DNA of 64,000 nt from Deltaproteobacteria bacterium (GTDB lineage Bacteria; Desulfobacterota; GWC2-55-46): positions 1 through 64,000 of the forward strand of contig JADLDY010000037.1 of assembly GCA_020846435.1 (NCBI GenBank). Reading direction: 5' to 3'. Position numbers and translations under genes: made by a program. Each line of letters starts with the position of its first letter. Position 1 is the stretch's first letter. The notes beneath the pieces were generated by a model, which was not told where the DNA came from, searched no databases, and saw only the letters and a list, made by a program, of their open reading frames with translations. Below are positions 17,209 to 25,713 of this stretch, piece after piece.

Positions 17209-18374
17209 GCCTTGACGCCGAGATAATAGCCGCGGCCAGGGAGAGGGCCGAGTCGCTTTTTTCAAAGGGTAAGTTCAGGGAGGCGCTCGCCACCTACGAG
17301 AAGCTCGAGCAGTACGGCAGGAAAGACCCCAGGATATACATGAGGATGGGGGACATCGCGTCAAGGCTCGGGGCGAGAGAGGCCGCGATAACCTACTATA
17401 AGAAGTGCGCCGAGAGCTTCATACGCCTCGGATTCACATTGAAGGCCATCGCGGTATGCAAGACGATACTCGGCCTTGACCCGGAACAAAAGGACGTGCA
17501 GGCCTCTCTGGCGAGGCTCCACGGCAAGGCGGGTGCGGCCACCGGCGTTCTGCCGGATGTTCCGAGGACTCCGCTTTTTTCAGACCTCTCGAGCGAGGAG
17601 TTCCTTGAAGTCCTCTCCATGGTGAGGTCCCTTGAGTTTGTCCCGGGAGCTTATGTCTTCAGGGAGGGCGACCCCGGGGAGTCCATCTTCCTCATAGCCG
17701 AAGGCGAGGTAGAGGTGGTAGGGAGCGCGAAGGACTCGTCAAAAGTCACTCTGGCGAGGCTCCCCGAGGGCTCGGTCTTCGGCGAGTTCGGTTTCTTTCT
17801 CGGCTCAAGGAGGACGATGGACGTGCGCGCCGTGACAAAGGCGACGGTCCTCGAGCTCACGAAGGACGACCTCAACAGGATAATCGCGAAGTATGGCCGC
17901 GTCGAGGCCGTGCTCTTTGATTTTTACAAGGAACGCGTCGTTGACACGCTCCTTGCCATGACCGATATTTTCAGGCCCCTTACCGCCGAAGACAGGCGGC
18001 TTGTGATAGCCGCTGTGACGAGGAGCGCGCGCCTTCCCGGCGAGGACATAGTGAGGCAGGGCGAACAGGGGCAGACCATGTACATCATCAAGTGCGGCGA
18101 GGTCGTGGTCTGGGTGAAGGGGAATGACGGAGCCAGGACTGATGTCGCAAGGCTCGGCCCGGGAGACTTTTTCGGCGAGGTAGCTCTCGCGACGAGCCGC
18201 CCGAGGGTCGCGACCGTGACGGCCGTGACAGGGGTGGAGCTTCTCGAGATACCGAGGCCGGTGATAAGGGACATGGCCTTCAAATACCCTGAGATAAAGG
18301 ACGGCCTCGAGAAGGTAATAAGGGAGCGCTTCATAGACTCCGTACGGGCGCGCCATGGCGTTGTCGTCATTTAA
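17205..18374 (+). CDS. TPR protein with two cyclic-nucleotide-binding (CRP-like effector) domains
   Basis: A 389-residue cytoplasmic protein without a DNA-binding domain or catalytic output. Residues ~1-85 are TPR-like ([32 protein letters not shown]). Two cNMP-binding domains follow at about 125-240 ([48 protein letters not shown]) and 250-375 ([40 protein letters not shown]). It is translationally coupled to lolC (4-bp overlap) and next to lolD, splitting the Lol transporter operon. That suggests, but does not prove, a regulatory or assembly role in outer-membrane lipoprotein traffic. The ligand cannot be deduced. Confidence 0.88.
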   Translation: MSLDAEIIAAARERAESLFSKGKFREALATYEKLEQYGRKDPRIYMRMGDIASRLGAREAAITYYKKCAESFIRLGFTLKAIAVCKTILGLDPEQKDVQASLARLHGKAGAATGVLPDVPRTPLFSDLSSEEFLEVLSMVRSLEFVPGAYVFREGDPGESIFLIAEGEVEVVGSAKDSSKVTLARLPEGSVFGEFGFFLGSRRTMDVRAVTKATVLELTKDDLNRIIAKYGRVEAVLFDFYKERVVDTLLAMTDIFRPLTAEDRRLVIAAVTRSARLPGEDIVRQGEQGQTMYIIKCGEVVVWVKGNDGARTDVARLGPGDFFGEVALATSRPRVATVTAVTGVELLEIPRPVIRDMAFKYPEIKDGLEKVIRERFIDSVRARHGVVVI

Positions 18375-18375
18375 G

Positions 18376-19050
18376 ATGGAGCTTATCAGGACACAGGGGC
18401 TGAAAAAGTCCTACGGAAGCCCGAATAAAAAGGTCGAGGTTTTGCGGGGCATCGACCTGACGATAAAAAGGGGCGAGACACTCGCCATCGTCGGCTCTTC
18501 AGGCGCTGGGAAATCAACGCTCTTGAATCTCCTCGGAGGGCTCGACAGGCCGACCTCCGGCGAGGTCTACTACGAGGGTTCCCCTGTATTCAGGCACGAC
18601 GACAAGGCTCTCGCCGCGTTCAGGAACACGACGATAGGGTTTGTATTCCAGTTCCACCACCTCCTGCCCGAGTTCACGGCGCTCGAGAACGTTGTCCTGC
18701 CCGCCCTCATAGGCGGAGTAGACAAAGGCGAGGCGACGGAGAGGGCAAGGGGCCTCCTCACAGGGGTAGGGCTCGGCGAGAGGCTTTTTCACAAGCCCGG
18801 AGAGCTCTCGGGCGGCGAGCAGCAGAGGACGGCGATAGTGAGGGCGCTCATGCGCTCTCCTTCAGTGATACTCGCCGACGAGCCGACAGGCAACCTCGAC
18901 ACCAGGACAGGCGAAGAGGTATTTGACATCCTCCTTGAGCAGAACAGGACGAGGGGGATGACGATGATAATAGTCACGCACAACGAAAGGCTCGCCGGCC
19001 GGCTTACCCGGCGAGTGCGCATGGTCGACGGCAACATAATAGAAGAATAG
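18376..19050 (+). CDS. lolD: Lipoprotein-releasing ABC transporter ATP-binding protein
   Basis: An ABC ATPase of the LolD/MacB group with Walker [11 protein letters not shown]-loop [18 protein letters not shown], signature [15 protein letters not shown] and Walker [20 protein letters not shown]. The [10 protein letters not shown] motif is typical of LolD. I prefer the ATG at 18376 (224 residues), which lies just after the upstream stop. An in-frame ATG at 18355 would overlap the upstream gene by 20 bp. It pairs with the LolC permease encoded two genes earlier. Confidence 0.93.
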   Translation: MELIRTQGLKKSYGSPNKKVEVLRGIDLTIKRGETLAIVGSSGAGKSTLLNLLGGLDRPTSGEVYYEGSPVFRHDDKALAAFRNTTIGFVFQFHHLLPEFTALENVVLPALIGGVDKGEATERARGLLTGVGLGERLFHKPGELSGGEQQRTAIVRALMRSPSVILADEPTGNLDTRTGEEVFDILLEQNRTRGMTMIIVTHNERLAGRLTRRVRMVDGNIIEE

Positions 19051-19095
19051 AAAACAGGCCGCAGCCAGGCGTGTTTTTTCTGAAAGGCATATCTC

Positions 19096-21765
19096 TTGAG
19101 ATTTTTCCGAATCTGTCTTTTTTTAATTGTCCTGATCTCACTGCCGGCGGCCGCGTCCGCCGAGACGCTCAAGGTGCTGCTGTTGCCCTTTGAGACGCGC
19201 GCCGAAGGCGACGTGTCAGCGCTCCGGCGCAACATGACCGACTCTTTCGCGGCGGCGGTCGAGGCCCAGGGAGTCGAGGTCGTGGGGATCTCCGAGATAA
19301 GGGAGCTGATGACAAAGGGCTCTGTCCGCGTCTTTGACGAGAAGACAGCCCTTGAACTCTCCTCAAAGGTCCAGGCCGACTTCGCTGTCCTTGGCTCCAT
19401 TACGAAGATAGGAGCGGCGATAACGGTCGACTGGAGGCTCCTTGACGGCCGCGACGGCGTCGTAAAGGCCTTTTTCCACGACAGCTCGACTTCTATCGCT
19501 GACCTCCTTTCAAGGGTTAACGAGAAGGCCGCCCAGACCGTGGTGAAGATGAGGGAGGCGCTTGGCGCAAGGCCCGCGGTCAAGGAGGGCGCTGTCACGG
19601 CGATAACCGTCATTGGCAATCAGAGGGTCGACACCGAGGCGGTCATGCGCAGGGTCTCGAGCAGGGCAGGAGAGCCCTTTTCCCCTGACGCGGTAAGAGA
19701 AGACATCCGGAGCATCTACTCGACCGGCTATTTTGACGACGTGGCCGCAGACCTTTCGGACACGGCTTCCGGCAAGGTGCTTACCTTCAAGGTAAGGGAG
19801 ATGCCTTTCATGAGGAAGATAGAGTACAGGGGCCATGACGAGATAAAGATAGAGAGGCTCGAAGAGACGGTCACCATGAAGACCAACACCGTCCTCGACA
19901 GGGTCTTGCTCGCGGCCAACGCGGAGAAGCTCAAGGGCCTGTACGAGGACGAGGGCTTCTACCTCGCGAAGATAGACACGGCGGTCGAGACTGACGGGGT
20001 CGAGGCGACGGTCGTCTTCAAGATCGAGGAAGGCCCGGAGGTAAGGGTAAAGAGGATAACGATCATCGGCAACGATGCCTTTTCCGACAAGAAGTTGAAG
20101 GGGCTCATGACGACGAACGAGGCAGGCGCCCTGAGCGCGGTTACGCAGTCAGGCAAGTTCAACGAGTATGTTTTCCAGAACGACCTGGCGGTTCTGATGA
20201 GCCATTACTTCGACAACGGCTACATCAACGCCGACGTGCTCGACTCCAGGGTGCTCCTCAGCGAGGACAGGCGCGCCTTCCTCGTGACCATAGCCATAAC
20301 CGAGGGCGAGCAGTTCAGGACCGGCAAGATAGACGTCACAGGAGACCTCCTCTACCCCAGGGAAGAGCTCGTCTCCAAATTGAAGCTCTCTCCCGGCAAG
20401 GTCTTCTCGAGGAGCGCTCTGTCAAGGGGCCTTGAGGCCATATCGATTGCCTACGGCGACAAGGGCTACGCGTACGCCGAGATAAGGCCCCAGACAAAGG
20501 TCAACCCCGTTGACAGGACGATAGACATAACCATAGACATAAAGCAGAACGAGCTCGTCTACGTCGAGCGCATAGATCTTTCAGGCAACGTCAGGACAAG
20601 GGACAAGGTGATAAGAAGGGAGGTCGAGGTCGACGAGGGCGGACTTTACTCCGCTACCGAGCTCAAGAAGTCGCGCGACAATCTGAGGCGTCTCGGGTTC
20701 TTCGAGGACGTAAGGATAACCGAGACGCGCGGCAGCGCCTCCGACAGGGTAAAGCTCATAGTGAGCGTGAAGGAGAGGCCAACCGGGTCCATCTCCCTGG
20801 GCTTCGGTTACAGCTCCGTTGACAAGCTCATCGGTACCGCCTCGATTGCGCAGTCTAACTTCATGGGCACCGGGTTGAAGCTCGACCTCTCGGGCACAGT
20901 GAGCGCGTCGAGCTCGAGATACATCCTCGGCGTCACCGAGCCGTGGCTCTTTGACAGGCCCATATCCGCGGGCTTTGACATCTACAACACCGAAAAGCAG
21001 TACCCTGACTTCGACATCAGGAAGAAGGGCTTTGACGTGAGGTTCGGCTTCCCCATAACCAAGAGGTACACGAGGGGAAACATCACCTACAAGCTCGAGG
21101 ACGCCTATATCTCGAACGTAGACGCCGCGGCCTCGACCTACATAAAGGAGCAGGAAGGGTCGAGCACGGAGTCGAGCATAAGGGCGCAAGTCAGGAGGGA
21201 CACGAGGAACGACGCCTTCTTCCCATCCGAAGGGTCAACGGTCTCAGCCACATACGAATTCGCCGGAGGCCCGCTGGGCGGCACGAGCTACTTCATCAAG
21301 TACGAATTCGAGGGCGTGAAATTCTTCGCCATGCCCTGGGACACGGTCTTCTCGATACACGGCAACATCGGCTACGTCCACGGCTACGACGGACATGAAG
21401 TGCCCATCTATGAGCGCTACTTCCTCGGCGGCATAAGCTCCCTGAGGGGCTTTGAGACGAGGAGCGTGGGTCCCAGGGACCTGGCCACCGGCGACCTCAT
21501 AGGCGGCAACACCATGTTCATCGTCAACGCCGAGTACCTCTTCCCGGTATTCCCGGAGCAGAGCATAAAGGGCGTCGTCTTCTTCGACATCGGCAACGCT
21601 TATCAGGGCAGGATAGATTTCTCGGACGTCCGCACGTCGGCGGGCGCGGGAGTGCGCTGGTTCTCGCCGCTCGGGCCCTTGAGGCTTGAGCTCGGATTCA
21701 ACCTCGACCCGAGGACAGGGGAGAGTTCTTCGCAGTGGGAGTTCGCAATAGGCTCGGTATTCTAA
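19096..21765 (+). CDS. bamA: Outer-membrane protein assembly factor BamA with extra N-terminal domain
   Basis: An 889-residue Omp85 protein that inserts beta-barrels into the outer membrane. It uses a TTG start and has a signal peptide (MRFFRICLFLIVLISLPAAASA). Residues ~24-155 form an extra alpha/beta domain (LKVLLLPFETRAEGDVSALRRNMTDSF...) resembling the TolB-N/CsgG-like periplasmic fold. Five POTRA domains follow (from AVTAITVIGNQRVDTEAVMRRV to about residue 565), then the 16-strand barrel with the LRGFETRSVGP loop (VRGF/Y motif) and the C-terminal WEFAIGSVF, ending in the Phe typical of outer-membrane barrels. It is longer than the usual ~800 because of the N-terminal domain. It is followed by skp, the standard partner. 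Confidence 0.95.
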   Translation: MRFFRICLFLIVLISLPAAASAETLKVLLLPFETRAEGDVSALRRNMTDSFAAAVEAQGVEVVGISEIRELMTKGSVRVFDEKTALELSSKVQADFAVLGSITKIGAAITVDWRLLDGRDGVVKAFFHDSSTSIADLLSRVNEKAAQTVVKMREALGARPAVKEGAVTAITVIGNQRVDTEAVMRRVSSRAGEPFSPDAVREDIRSIYSTGYFDDVAADLSDTASGKVLTFKVREMPFMRKIEYRGHDEIKIERLEETVTMKTNTVLDRVLLAANAEKLKGLYEDEGFYLAKIDTAVETDGVEATVVFKIEEGPEVRVKRITIIGNDAFSDKKLKGLMTTNEAGALSAVTQSGKFNEYVFQNDLAVLMSHYFDNGYINADVLDSRVLLSEDRRAFLVTIAITEGEQFRTGKIDVTGDLLYPREELVSKLKLSPGKVFSRSALSRGLEAISIAYGDKGYAYAEIRPQTKVNPVDRTIDITIDIKQNELVYVERIDLSGNVRTRDKVIRREVEVDEGGLYSATELKKSRDNLRRLGFFEDVRITETRGSASDRVKLIVSVKERPTGSISLGFGYSSVDKLIGTASIAQSNFMGTGLKLDLSGTVSASSSRYILGVTEPWLFDRPISAGFDIYNTEKQYPDFDIRKKGFDVRFGFPITKRYTRGNITYKLEDAYISNVDAAASTYIKEQEGSSTESSIRAQVRRDTRNDAFFPSEGSTVSATYEFAGGPLGGTSYFIKYEFEGVKFFAMPWDTVFSIHGNIGYVHGYDGHEVPIYERYFLGGISSLRGFETRSVGPRDLATGDLIGGNTMFIVNAEYLFPVFPEQSIKGVVFFDIGNAYQGRIDFSDVRTSAGAGVRWFSPLGPLRLELGFNLDPRTGESSSQWEFAIGSVF

Positions 21766-21797
21766 ACCCAACACACGCTCAGAAAAGGAGAGTAAAA

Positions 21798-22325
21798 ATG
21801 AAGGCATTAAGGACGGCAGTGTTCGTATTGTTCGCGTGGTTCCTCGTCTCAGCCGCCCCCGCGGCCGCGGCTGAGGTTAAAATAGGCTATGTAAACCTCC
21901 AGAAGGCATTGAACGAGTGCCAGGCCGGCATCAAGGCCAAGAACGACCTGAAGGTGGAGGCCGAGGGGCTCGAAGGCGAGCTCAACAAGAAGCAGGAAGA
22001 GCTCAAGAAGATGAAGGAAGAACTCGACAGCAAGTCAAAGGTCTGGAACAAGGAGACCAGGGACGCCAAGGAAAAGGACTTCAGGACCAGAACAGCCGAC
22101 TTCCAGAAGAAGTTCATGGACTACGGCGAGGAGCTGAACAAGAAGAAGCAGAGTTCCGAGGCCACGATAATAAAGGAGCTCCGTGACGTAGTCGAGGATA
22201 TAGCCAGGAAAAAAGGTATGACCTTTGTTTTTGAGAAGTCCGTCGGCGGCCTCCTGTACGCGCCCAAGGACGTTGACCTGACCGACGAGGTCATAAAGGC
22301 ATACGACGCCAGGAAAAAGAAGTAA
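21798..22325 (+). CDS. skp: OmpH/Skp-family periplasmic chaperone
   Basis: A 175-residue periplasmic chaperone for unfolded outer-membrane proteins. The ATG at 21798 is preceded by aaaggag at 7-8 nt and gives a signal peptide (MKALRTAVFVLFAWFLVSAAPAAAA). The mature start VKIGYVNLQKALNECQAG and the following long Lys/Glu-rich coiled coil (residues ~45-130) are typical. The final strand GGLLYAPKDVDLTDEVIKAYD completes the trimerisation core. A longer in-frame start at 21735 would run into bamA and is not supported. Confidence 0.93.
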   Translation: MKALRTAVFVLFAWFLVSAAPAAAAEVKIGYVNLQKALNECQAGIKAKNDLKVEAEGLEGELNKKQEELKKMKEELDSKSKVWNKETRDAKEKDFRTRTADFQKKFMDYGEELNKKKQSSEATIIKELRDVVEDIARKKGMTFVFEKSVGGLLYAPKDVDLTDEVIKAYDARKKK

Positions 22326-22330
22326 CCGTC

Positions 22331-23380
22331 ATGGCTGAGAAGTCTCTCGAAGAGCTCGCGGCCCTCACCGGCGGCAGTGTCAAAGGGAATGGGAAAGCCC
22401 GGATAACGGGGTTTGCCTCGCTCGACGGCGCCCATCCAGGGGACATAACCTTCGCGGCCGAGAAAAAATATTACAAGGCGGCCGCATCTTCCAGAGCCTC
22501 GGCCGTGATAGCGGCCTCCGGGATAGAAGGGGTCGAGAACGTCCTGCTTGTCAAAAACCCGCTACTTGCCTTCGCCAGGGTCGTTGCGGCCCTGAGCCCT
22601 GATGACAGGCCCTCTCCCGGAATAAGCGCGAGGGCGGACGTGCATCCCGGCGCTAAAATCGGCAAGGGCGTCTCTATCCAGAGTTTTTGCGTCGTCGAGG
22701 ACGGCTCTGAGATCGGAGACGGTACGGTACTCTACCCCGGCGTGTGCATTGGAAAAGGCGCGCTCGTCGGAGCCGGGTGCGTACTTTATCAGGGCGTCGT
22801 CATAAGGGAAGGGTGCAGGATTGGTGACAATGTCATCATCCACTGCAACTCTGTCGTGGGCAGCGACGGCTTCGGCTACGCGAGGGACGGCGCGAAGTAT
22901 GTCAAGGTCCCTCAGAGGGGCATCGTGATATTGGCTGAAGACGTCGAGCTCGGGGCCTGCGTAACAGTCGACAGGGCGACTATCGGCGAGACCGTCATCG
23001 GCAGGGGCACGAAGATAGACAACCTCGTGCAGATTGCGCATAATGTGAAGATAGGCGAGGATACGGTAATAGTTGCGCAGGCCGGCATAGCGGGCTCGAC
23101 CAGGGTAGGCAGCCGGGCGCAGCTTGGCGGCCAGGTCGGGGTCGCGGGCCACATAACCATCGGGGACGAGGTCGGAGTCGGCGCGCAATCAGGCGTCACC
23201 GGCGACCTGCCTTCGAGGGGCGTCTTTTCAGGGATGCCAGCCATACCTCATGGCGAGTGGCTCAGGGCTGCGGTCGTGTTTCCGAAGCTGCCGGAATTGA
23301 AGAAGAAGATCGCCGAGCTTGAAAAGAGGCTTGCAGAGCTCGAGGAAGGCCCGAAGGGCCAAAAGGGACAGGAGGGTTAA
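22331..23380 (+). CDS. lpxD: UDP-3-O-acylglucosamine N-acyltransferase
   Basis: A 349-residue enzyme adding the second acyl chain to the lipid A precursor (third step). The N-terminal uridine-binding domain (~1-100) is followed by a left-handed beta-helix of hexapeptide repeats (IGKGVSIQSFCVVEDGSEIGDG...). The conserved segment VGSDGFGYARDG contains the usual catalytic-region residues, and IAHNVKIGED carries the catalytic His. A C-terminal helix (LPELKKKIAELEKRLAELEE) binds acyl carrier protein. Only 5 bp separate it from skp, and fabZ starts at the next base after the stop. Confidence 0.97.
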   Translation: MAEKSLEELAALTGGSVKGNGKARITGFASLDGAHPGDITFAAEKKYYKAAASSRASAVIAASGIEGVENVLLVKNPLLAFARVVAALSPDDRPSPGISARADVHPGAKIGKGVSIQSFCVVEDGSEIGDGTVLYPGVCIGKGALVGAGCVLYQGVVIREGCRIGDNVIIHCNSVVGSDGFGYARDGAKYVKVPQRGIVILAEDVELGACVTVDRATIGETVIGRGTKIDNLVQIAHNVKIGEDTVIVAQAGIAGSTRVGSRAQLGGQVGVAGHITIGDEVGVGAQSGVTGDLPSRGVFSGMPAIPHGEWLRAAVVFPKLPELKKKIAELEKRLAELEEGPKGQKGQEG

Positions 23381-23857
23381 ATGAGCACGATAGAATCTGA
23401 GCCTCAGAATAAGCCCAAGGCAGGCGGCGTCATCGAGGTAACGGAGATAATGAGCATCCTGCCGCACAGGTACCCGTTCTTGCTCATCGACAGGATCCTC
23501 GAGCTTGAGCCGGCCAAATCAGCGAGGGGGCTCAAGAATGTCACGATAAACGAGCCGTTCTTCGCGGGACACTTCCCGGGCCACCCGATAATGCCGGGCG
23601 TACTCATCATCGAGGCGATGGCCCAGGTCGGAGGCGTCCTTGCCTTCAAGTCCGCGGGCGTTGCCAACAAGGCCGTATACTTCATGGGCATAGACAACGC
23701 CCGCTTCAGGAAGCCGGTCGTCCCCGGTGATACGGTCGAGTTCGTTTTGACCGTGACCAAGTGCCGCGGCGTAATATGGGTCTTCAAGGGCGAGGCGTTC
23801 GTCGGCGGAAACATGGTGGCCGAGGCGGAGCTCATGGCGACCATAGTGGAAAAATAA
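23381..23857 (+). CDS. fabZ: 3-hydroxyacyl-ACP dehydratase FabZ
   Basis: A 158-residue hotdog-fold dehydratase of fatty-acid synthesis. It competes with the Lpx acyltransferases for hydroxyacyl-ACP. Motifs are LPHRYPFLLIDRI, the catalytic His in FFAGHFPGHPIMPGVL and the Glu in LIIEAMAQVGG. A strong gaggagg site lies before the ATG. Its place between lpxD and lpxA is conserved across many Gram-negatives. Confidence 0.97.
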   Translation: MSTIESEPQNKPKAGGVIEVTEIMSILPHRYPFLLIDRILELEPAKSARGLKNVTINEPFFAGHFPGHPIMPGVLIIEAMAQVGGVLAFKSAGVANKAVYFMGIDNARFRKPVVPGDTVEFVLTVTKCRGVIWVFKGEAFVGGNMVAEAELMATIVEK

Positions 23858-23881
23858 CAGAATGGAAAGGTGGCTTTTCAT

Positions 23882-24724
23882 ATGAGCGAATCCGAAAACA
23901 GGCTAAAGGGAGTCAGGATAGATCCGACGGCCTGTGTCCACCCCACGGCAGAGCTGGACGCCGGAGTCGAGATAGGGCCGTTCACGGTCATTGGCGAGGG
24001 CGTGAGGATAGGCGCGAACACGAAGATAGCCTCGCACGTGGTCATCGACAGATGGACGACCATAGGCAGGGACAACCATATATTCCAGTTCGTCTCCATA
24101 GGCGCCGCCCCTCAGGACCTCGGGTACAGGAATGAAAAGACCGAGACGATAATCGGCGACAGGAACGTCATAAGGGAGTTCGTCACCATACACAGGGCGA
24201 CGACGAAGGACAGGCTCAAGACAGAGTGCGGCAGCAACAACCTGTTCATGAACTACGTCCACATAGCCCACGACTGCCGCCTCGGCGACAACCTCATAAT
24301 GGCCAACACCGCGACCCTCGGCGGGCACGTCACGATAGACAACAACGCCATTGTCGGCGGCCTCGTCGCGGTCCACCAGCACGTCCGCATCGGCGCCTAC
24401 TGCATAATCGGAGGAGCCTCGGCCGTGAGCAAGGACATCCCGCCCTACGTCATGGCGGTCGGGAACAGGGCGAGCGTTTACAGGCTCAACGCCGTAGGCA
24501 TCAGGCGGCAGGGCTTCACGAGAGAAGAGATAGACGAGATAAAGAAGGCGTACAGGATAGTATTCAGGTCGAACCTTTCGACTTCTGCCGCTGTTGACAG
24601 GCTCAGGCAGGAGATGCCCGATTCCAAACACGCGAAGAGGTTCGCCGACTTCATAGCCGGCTCGAAAAGAGGCATTGCGAGAGAAAGGACCAAGAGGAAG
24701 AGTGAAGCCCAGGAAGAGGATTAA
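23882..24724 (+). CDS. lpxA: UDP-N-acetylglucosamine (or GlcNAc3N) O/N-acyltransferase
   Basis: A 280-residue left-handed beta-helix enzyme for the first committed acylation of lipid A. Motifs include VRIDPTACVHPTAELDAGVEIGPF, AAPQDLGYRNEKTET, IREFVTIHRAT and the catalytic His segment YVHIAHDCRLGDN. The ATG at 23882 follows a ggaaagg site by 11 nt; an in-frame GTG at 23870 overlaps that site. An oxidoreductase of the GnnA type follows, so the substrate may be the 3-amino sugar rather than UDP-GlcNAc. Confidence 0.95.
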   Translation: MSESENRLKGVRIDPTACVHPTAELDAGVEIGPFTVIGEGVRIGANTKIASHVVIDRWTTIGRDNHIFQFVSIGAAPQDLGYRNEKTETIIGDRNVIREFVTIHRATTKDRLKTECGSNNLFMNYVHIAHDCRLGDNLIMANTATLGGHVTIDNNAIVGGLVAVHQHVRIGAYCIIGGASAVSKDIPPYVMAVGNRASVYRLNAVGIRRQGFTREEIDEIKKAYRIVFRSNLSTSAAVDRLRQEMPDSKHAKRFADFIAGSKRGIARERTKRKSEAQEED

Positions 24725-25655
24725 GACCGCTGTTGTCGGCGTAGGGTATCTGGGCCGTCTTCACGCGCAAAAGTACGCGGCGCTCGAGGGCGCGCAGTTT
24801 GTCGGCGTCTACGACTCTGACCCGGCGAGGGCCGACACGGTAGCCGCCGAGTTCAATACAAAGGCCTTCCATGACATGAAAGACCTTTTCGGCCAGGTCG
24901 AGGCCGTGAGCGTGGTTACTCCCACCGAGCACCACTTCAGGCTCGGCATGGAGTTCCTCTCAAGGGGCGTCCATGTGATGATGGAAAAGCCGATAACCGC
25001 GACTACTGAAGAGGCGCGCTCTCTCGTTGCCGAGGCCAAAAGGACAGGGGCCGTCCTGCAGGTCGGCCATCTCGAGAGGTTCAACGGAGCAATGGCCGCC
25101 CTTGGCAACAGAATAAAGAACCCGACTTACATAGAGGCTTTCAGGCTCTCGCCTTTTCCCAACAGGTCTACTGACGTGGACGTCGTCCTCGACCTCATGA
25201 TACACGACATAGACCTCGTGCTCTCCATGGCGGCATCCGAACCAGTCTCGGTAGAGGCCGTAGGGATACCGGTCGTCATGCCGGGCAAGGCTGATTTCGC
25301 GAACGCGCGTGTGACCTTCAGGAACGGGTGCGTGGCCTCCCTTACCGCAAGCAGGGTCTCAAAGGAGCGCGCGAGGAAGATAAACGTATTCCAGCCCGGC
25401 GCCGTTATCTCGATAGATTACGGGGCCCAGGGCTTGACCGTCACCAACACGATAGCGGGTGCTCCTGGCGGATTGAACGCCCAGGTTGACGAAGACATAG
25501 CCGTCGAGAAAAAGGACGCTATCTTGGAGGAGTTGAAGAGCTTCCTCGATTCGATCATGACTGGACGGCCCCCGGCGGTCTCAGGGGAAGACGGCCTCAG
25601 GGCACTGGAGCTCGCCGAGCGCGTTCAAAAGGCTTTCATGGGTGGAAGGGCTTAG
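24702..25655 (+). CDS. Gfo/Idh/MocA-family oxidoreductase, possible UDP-GlcNAc 3-dehydrogenase (GnnA)
   Basis: A ~317-residue NAD(P)-dependent oxidoreductase. The Rossmann motif is VVGVGYLGRLHAQKYA. The conserved EKP motif is in VMMEKPIT, and DLMIHDIDLVL is the conserved helix with the catalytic His. The GTG at 24702 is preceded by agagga and overlaps lpxA by 23 bp; a TTG at 24675 is possible. In Acidithiobacillus and Leptospira a protein of this family (GnnA) makes the 3-keto precursor of UDP-GlcNAc3N, used to give amide-linked lipid A. The location between lpxA and lpxB fits that role, but the partner aminotransferase GnnB is not in the window. General lipid A cluster members of this family without proven activity also exist. 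Confidence 0.85.
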   Translation: MKPRKRIKTAVVGVGYLGRLHAQKYAALEGAQFVGVYDSDPARADTVAAEFNTKAFHDMKDLFGQVEAVSVVTPTEHHFRLGMEFLSRGVHVMMEKPITATTEEARSLVAEAKRTGAVLQVGHLERFNGAMAALGNRIKNPTYIEAFRLSPFPNRSTDVDVVLDLMIHDIDLVLSMAASEPVSVEAVGIPVVMPGKADFANARVTFRNGCVASLTASRVSKERARKINVFQPGAVISIDYGAQGLTVTNTIAGAPGGLNAQVDEDIAVEKKDAILEELKSFLDSIMTGRPPAVSGEDGLRALELAERVQKAFMGGRA

Positions 25656-25713
25656 AGTAATTGAAGAGTGTGATGAGTTTGTTTCATATCAGAGATATCG
25701 CTGGACCCGGAAG

